A stretch of DNA of 8,056 nt from Gemmiger_A avium (lineage in GTDB: Bacteria; Bacillota; Clostridia; Oscillospirales; Ruminococcaceae), in NCBI GenBank assembly GCA_019114585.1, contig DXFE01000057.1:1-8056 (forward strand), read 5' to 3'. How positions within the stretch are numbered: the first letter of the stretch is position 1; each line of letters opens with the position of its first letter. The notes under the pieces are model-generated. The model ran no database searches and was not told the DNA's origin. It saw nothing but the letters and a program-made list of their open reading frames with translations. The translations under genes and the position numbers were made by a program. Below are positions 5,179 to 8,056 of the stretch, one piece after another.

Positions 5179-6900
5179 ATGAACTATCAGGCTGTCCGGC
5201 ACATTCCTTTGTCCCAGGACGCACACGGCATTGATCCGGATCATGTGGTTTTCCGACTGCGAACCGGCCGGGATGACTGCAAGCGCTGTACCTTGTTCTA
5301 CGCAGACCGTTCCTGCCGGGTAACACCGGTGATCTTTTCTTCCGCAGTCATGCAGAAAGAAGCGCAGGATGAGTGGTTCGATTACTACCAAGTGATCCTT
5401 AAAAGCCCTTACCGGCGCATCTGCTATTACTTTGAACTGGACGACGGCCAGACCACCCGCCTGTACTACGGCGACTTTTTTGCCGACGAGCGGGTAGATG
5501 ACCGTTCCGAATACTACCAGCTGCCTTACAATCATCCGGCGGATATCGCCTCGCCCCCGGAATGGGTACAGGACGCAGTAGTCTACAACATTTTCCCGGA
5601 CAGCTTTGCCACTTCCCGCCGATTTATCTCCGATATCCCCACACAGCGGGAGTGGAACGGGCAAATCACCCATGGCAAACGAGGCGGCACCCTGCGGGGT
5701 GTGCGGGAAAACCTGGACTACCTGGCGGATCTGGGCATCAACTGCCTGTACCTGAATCCCATCTTCGCGGCAGGGGAGTACCACAAGTATGACTTGCTGG
5801 ACTATTATCACATTGACCCCTGCTTCGGCACCGACGAGGAGTTCCGTCTTCTGGTAGAGGACTGCCACGCCCGCGGGATGCGTGTCATTATCGATGGGGT
5901 ATTCAATCATGTAGGCTGGAATTTCTTTGCCTTTGAGGATGTGGTACAGAAAGGGGAGGAATCCCGCTACAAGGACTGGTTCTACCGGCTCTCTTTCCCG
6001 GTACAGCGGCCGCAAGACCCGGAGGCCTATCCGGATTACGAGTGCTTTGGCTATGAGCGGATGATGCCCAAAACCAATACCCCAAACCCCGAAGTCGAAG
6101 CCTATTTCTGCGATGTAGGCCGGTACTGGGTGCGGGAATTTGGTATCGACGGCTGGCGGCTGGATGTGGCCAGCGAAATCAACGACGGGTTCTGGCGGGC
6201 TTTTCGCCGGGCAGTCAAGGAAGAAAATCCTGACTGCGTACTGATCGGAGAGGTATGGGAGAGCGCCGGCCACTGGCTGGCCGGAGACATGTTCGACTCC
6301 ACCATGAACTACGATCTGCGCAAGCACTGCCGCCGTTTCTTTGCTGAGCGCACCATTGACGCAGCTGCTTTTGACGGACGTGTGACCCACATGCGGATGC
6401 GGTACAAGCTGCCCATGACCTATGCCCAGCTGAACCTGCTGGACAGCCATGATGTAAGCCGCTTTTTCTCGCTGTGCGAAGAAGACAAGGCCCGGATGCG
6501 GCTGGCCGTGCTGTTCCAAATGACCTTCCTGGGCGCACCTTCGGTCTTTTACGGAGATGAGCGGGGGATTGCCGGGGTGCTGGAGGACGAATACCGGCAC
6601 CCTATGGACTGGTCCGACACGCCCTGCCCGCTGGCTGACTTTTACCGGCAGGCCATCCGGCTGCGGCATGAACAGCCGGCACTGCGCCGGGGCAGCTACA
6701 CCACCCTCTGCGCGGAAGGTGGATTGTACGGGTACCGCCGTACCGATGACCAAAGTACTGTCAGTGTCTGGCTGAACAACCAAGACAAAGAGGTCCTGCT
6801 GCCCGCCACACCGGGCCAGACGCTGTGGGCTCAGGGGCTGGAGAACGGGCGCCTTGCTCCCATGGGCTTTGCAGTATTCCGAGAGGAGCATACACCATGA
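5179..6900 (+). CDS. Cytoplasmic GH13 enzyme, neopullulanase/cyclomaltodextrinase/maltogenic amylase type
   Basis: A 573-residue alpha-glucan hydrolase, probably subfamily GH13_20. No signal peptide, so it acts in the cytoplasm on imported maltodextrins, yielding maltose and glucose. Residues ~20-115 form a beta-rich domain like CBM34 (ending YFELDDG...RLYYGDFF), which mediates dimers in this group. The barrel starts near 128 (VVYNIFPDSF). Conserved regions: LNPIF with HKYD at 192-205; I, DGVFNH (239-244); V, MPKTN (296-300, family usual MPKLN); II, GWRLDV with Arg327 and nucleophile Asp329; III, GEVW with acid/base Glu358; IV, DSHD with Asp425. All three catalytic acids are present. A C-terminal beta domain fills ~500-573. 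Length is typical. The gene starts 22 nt after malG and its stop overlaps the next start (ATGA). Neopullulanase (nplT-like) and cyclomaltodextrinase cannot be told apart from sequence alone. Confidence 0.9.
   Translation: MNYQAVRHIPLSQDAHGIDPDHVVFRLRTGRDDCKRCTLFYADRSCRVTPVIFSSAVMQKEAQDEWFDYYQVILKSPYRRICYYFELDDGQTTRLYYGDFFADERVDDRSEYYQLPYNHPADIASPPEWVQDAVVYNIFPDSFATSRRFISDIPTQREWNGQITHGKRGGTLRGVRENLDYLADLGINCLYLNPIFAAGEYHKYDLLDYYHIDPCFGTDEEFRLLVEDCHARGMRVIIDGVFNHVGWNFFAFEDVVQKGEESRYKDWFYRLSFPVQRPQDPEAYPDYECFGYERMMPKTNTPNPEVEAYFCDVGRYWVREFGIDGWRLDVASEINDGFWRAFRRAVKEENPDCVLIGEVWESAGHWLAGDMFDSTMNYDLRKHCRRFFAERTIDAAAFDGRVTHMRMRYKLPMTYAQLNLLDSHDVSRFFSLCEEDKARMRLAVLFQMTFLGAPSVFYGDERGIAGVLEDEYRHPMDWSDTPCPLADFYRQAIRLRHEQPALRRGSYTTLCAEGGLYGYRRTDDQSTVSVWLNNQDKEVLLPATPGQTLWAQGLENGRLAPMGFAVFREEHTP
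6882..6888 (+). promoter_or_regulatory. Ribosome binding site fixing the start of the LacI-family gene
   Basis: AGAGGAG lies 8 nt before ATG 6897. The frame is open further upstream to 6825, but that would add 24 residues before the canonical N-terminal helix-turn-helix, so 6897 is chosen. The site is within the end of the GH13 gene, consistent with translational coupling. Confidence 0.8.
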
Positions 6901-7901
6901 GCGTTACCATCCGGGATGTGGCTCAGCGGGCTGGCGTCTCCAAGGCCACAGTATCCAAAGTGCTGAACGATTCCTACTCCATCTCCCAGGCTACCAAGGA
7001 TCGGGTACAGGCAGTAATTCAGGAACTGGGTTACAGTCCCAACCGCCGGGCCCAGAGTTTTGCCACCGGCAAGACCCGGAACATCCTGTTCTTGGCCCGG
7101 ATGGAGCACGGAGTAGGTTTTTCGAACCCGCATCTGTTCGAGATCCTGGCCGGGGCGGAAAATGCCCTGTCTCACAAGGGCTATGGCCTTATTCTTCGGC
7201 AGAGTACTCCGCAGGAACTCATAGAGCACTACGCCGAGCTGCTATGCAGTGAATATGTGGACGGCGTCATCCTCCACGCATCTGTGGTAGACAAGACGGT
7301 AGCGCGGGCCCTGATGGAAGCACCGCTGCCCTACATTGTGGTGGGCATGCCGGACTTTGCCAATCAACTCTGTTGGATCGATACCAACAACAGTGTAGCC
7401 GGGCAGATCGCCGCTACACACTTGCTGGCCAAGGGGCGCGACCGTCTGGCCTTCATCGGCGGCCCGAAAGGGGACTCTATTTCGGCTCACCGGCTCAGCG
7501 GATTTCTGGACCGGCTGGAGGTTGATCCGCCGGCAGGATACATCCGCAGCGGCGAGCCTACGCGGGAAGGAGGCTATACCGCTACACAGACACTGCTGAC
7601 CTTGCCAGAACCGCCCAGCGGCATTGTTTGCGCCAACCAGTACATCGCCTATGGCTGCGTGCAGGCGTTGAAGGACGCGCAGAAATCAATTCCCCGAGAT
7701 GTGGCCGTGCTGACTTTCGACGACTTTCCTTTTTCTCAGGTGCTGGATCCGCCGCTCACGGTGGTGAATCTGGATATGTACGACATGGGGGAGCAGGCAG
7801 CCAAAATCGTACTGCGGCGCATCCGCCGCCCGCAGTTGTTGGTACAGTCTCAGACAACGCTGCCTTCTCTGATTGAACGAGCTTCCACCGCAGGAGAATG
7901 A
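6897..7901 (+). CDS. malR: LacI-family transcriptional regulator of the maltodextrin operon
   Basis: A 334-residue DNA-binding repressor with the standard LacI/GalR layout. The helix-turn-helix is at 3-24 (TIRDVAQRAGVSKATVSKVLN), the hinge helix at about 48-56 (PNRRAQSFA), and then a two-lobed sugar-binding core, with landmarks FSNPHLFEILAGAENAL, VDGVILH, WIDTNN, RLAFIGGP, R-x-x-GF and AVLTFDDFPFS. The C-terminus (TTLPSLIERAST) matches the family. It overlaps the GH13 stop by 4 nt and is the last gene of the unit, so it is transcribed with what it controls. Inferred action: dimers bind AAACCGGTTT at 815-824 and release on binding a maltodextrin-type sugar. The hinge has Phe55 where most members have Leu. 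The name malR is given by context; the inducer is not shown by sequence. Confidence 0.88.
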   Translation: MSVTIRDVAQRAGVSKATVSKVLNDSYSISQATKDRVQAVIQELGYSPNRRAQSFATGKTRNILFLARMEHGVGFSNPHLFEILAGAENALSHKGYGLILRQSTPQELIEHYAELLCSEYVDGVILHASVVDKTVARALMEAPLPYIVVGMPDFANQLCWIDTNNSVAGQIAATHLLAKGRDRLAFIGGPKGDSISAHRLSGFLDRLEVDPPAGYIRSGEPTREGGYTATQTLLTLPEPPSGIVCANQYIAYGCVQALKDAQKSIPRDVAVLTFDDFPFSQVLDPPLTVVNLDMYDMGEQAAKIVLRRIRRPQLLVQSQTTLPSLIERASTAGE

Positions 7902-7946
7902 GCGGCCCGCAACAGGATTACAGCGGGATCATGCCCGTCTAAAAGC

Positions 7947-7968
7947 TACTAAGCTATTCTCCTTAGTA
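7947..7968 (+). terminator. AT-rich stem-loop after the last gene (possible first part of the terminator region)
   Basis: TACTAAG (7947-7953) and CTTAGTA (7962-7968) are a perfect 7-bp inverted repeat with an 8-nt loop, 45 nt after the LacI stop. It is followed by TTTCAAC, a weak U-tract. It may add to termination or mRNA 3'-end protection ahead of the stronger terminator. Confidence 0.4.
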
Positions 7969-7994
7969 TTTCAACAAATATAATTCTATATAGC

Positions 7995-8044
7995 AGCGCT
8001 TTGCATCCGGTATTTCTTGCTTGGAGCAAAGCGCTTTTTGTTTT
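7995..8044 (+). terminator. Strong rho-independent terminator of the operon
   Basis: AGCGCTTTGC (7995-8004) pairs perfectly with GCAAAGCGCT (8026-8035). TCC (8006-8008) and GGA (8023-8025) can extend the stem past a one-base bulge. The T-run TTTTTGTTTT (8035-8044) follows directly. This is a textbook intrinsic terminator reading on the plus strand, 93 nt after the last stop codon. The stem core AAAGCGCTTT also resembles a catabolite-responsive element, but the stem plus T-run explains the sequence better. Confidence 0.9.
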
Positions 8045-8056
8045 CTTGAGTTTCAC

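Noticed and set aside
5158..6891. Minus-strand open frame of about 577 codons opposite the GH13 gene
   Set aside because: It exactly shadows the GH13 gene and has no recognisable protein features. Codon bias on the coding strand explains the lack of stops.
8026..8039. Catabolite-responsive-element-like core AAAGCGCTTT
   Set aside because: It is one arm of a perfect terminator stem followed by a T-run at the end of the operon, which is a fuller explanation than a CcpA site.

Overview
The window looks like chromosomal DNA from a moderately GC-rich Gram-positive anaerobe of the Clostridia, most plausibly a gut Oscillospiraceae/Ruminococcaceae type such as the Faecalibacterium-Subdoligranulum-Gemmiger group. 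The reasons are strong AGGAGG-like ribosome binding sites, a Gram-positive lipoprotein signal on the binding protein, starch-binding modules of the CBM26 type, and a maltodextrin ABC cassette without its own ATPase. The genus is an inference; no marker gene is present.

Layout: positions 1-575 hold the 3' end of an unrecognised gene with lower GC than the rest. Positions 576-921 are a non-coding, partly AT-rich stretch with a promoter-like element, a LacI-type palindromic operator and several further inverted repeats. Six tightly packed genes follow on the plus strand (922-7901): a secreted, membrane-anchored protein with three tandem starch-binding modules; a MalE-like lipoprotein; MalF- and MalG-like permeases; a cytoplasmic GH13 neopullulanase/cyclomaltodextrinase-type enzyme; and a LacI-family regulator. 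Gaps run from 83 nt down to 3 nt, and the last two genes overlap by 4 nt. A strong rho-independent terminator closes the unit at about 7995-8044.

Inferred working model: the CBM protein holds starch or long maltodextrins at the cell surface, the MalE-like lipoprotein collects maltodextrins, and MalFG import them using an ATPase encoded elsewhere (MsmK/MsmX type). The GH13 enzyme cleaves them in the cytoplasm. The LacI-family protein, encoded last, probably represses the unit through the palindrome at 815-824 until a maltodextrin inducer appears. The ABC-GH13-LacI part is a well-known arrangement. The less ordinary parts are the catalysis-free triple-CBM membrane protein as first gene, the dense symmetry around the promoter, and a very stable hairpin between the first two genes.
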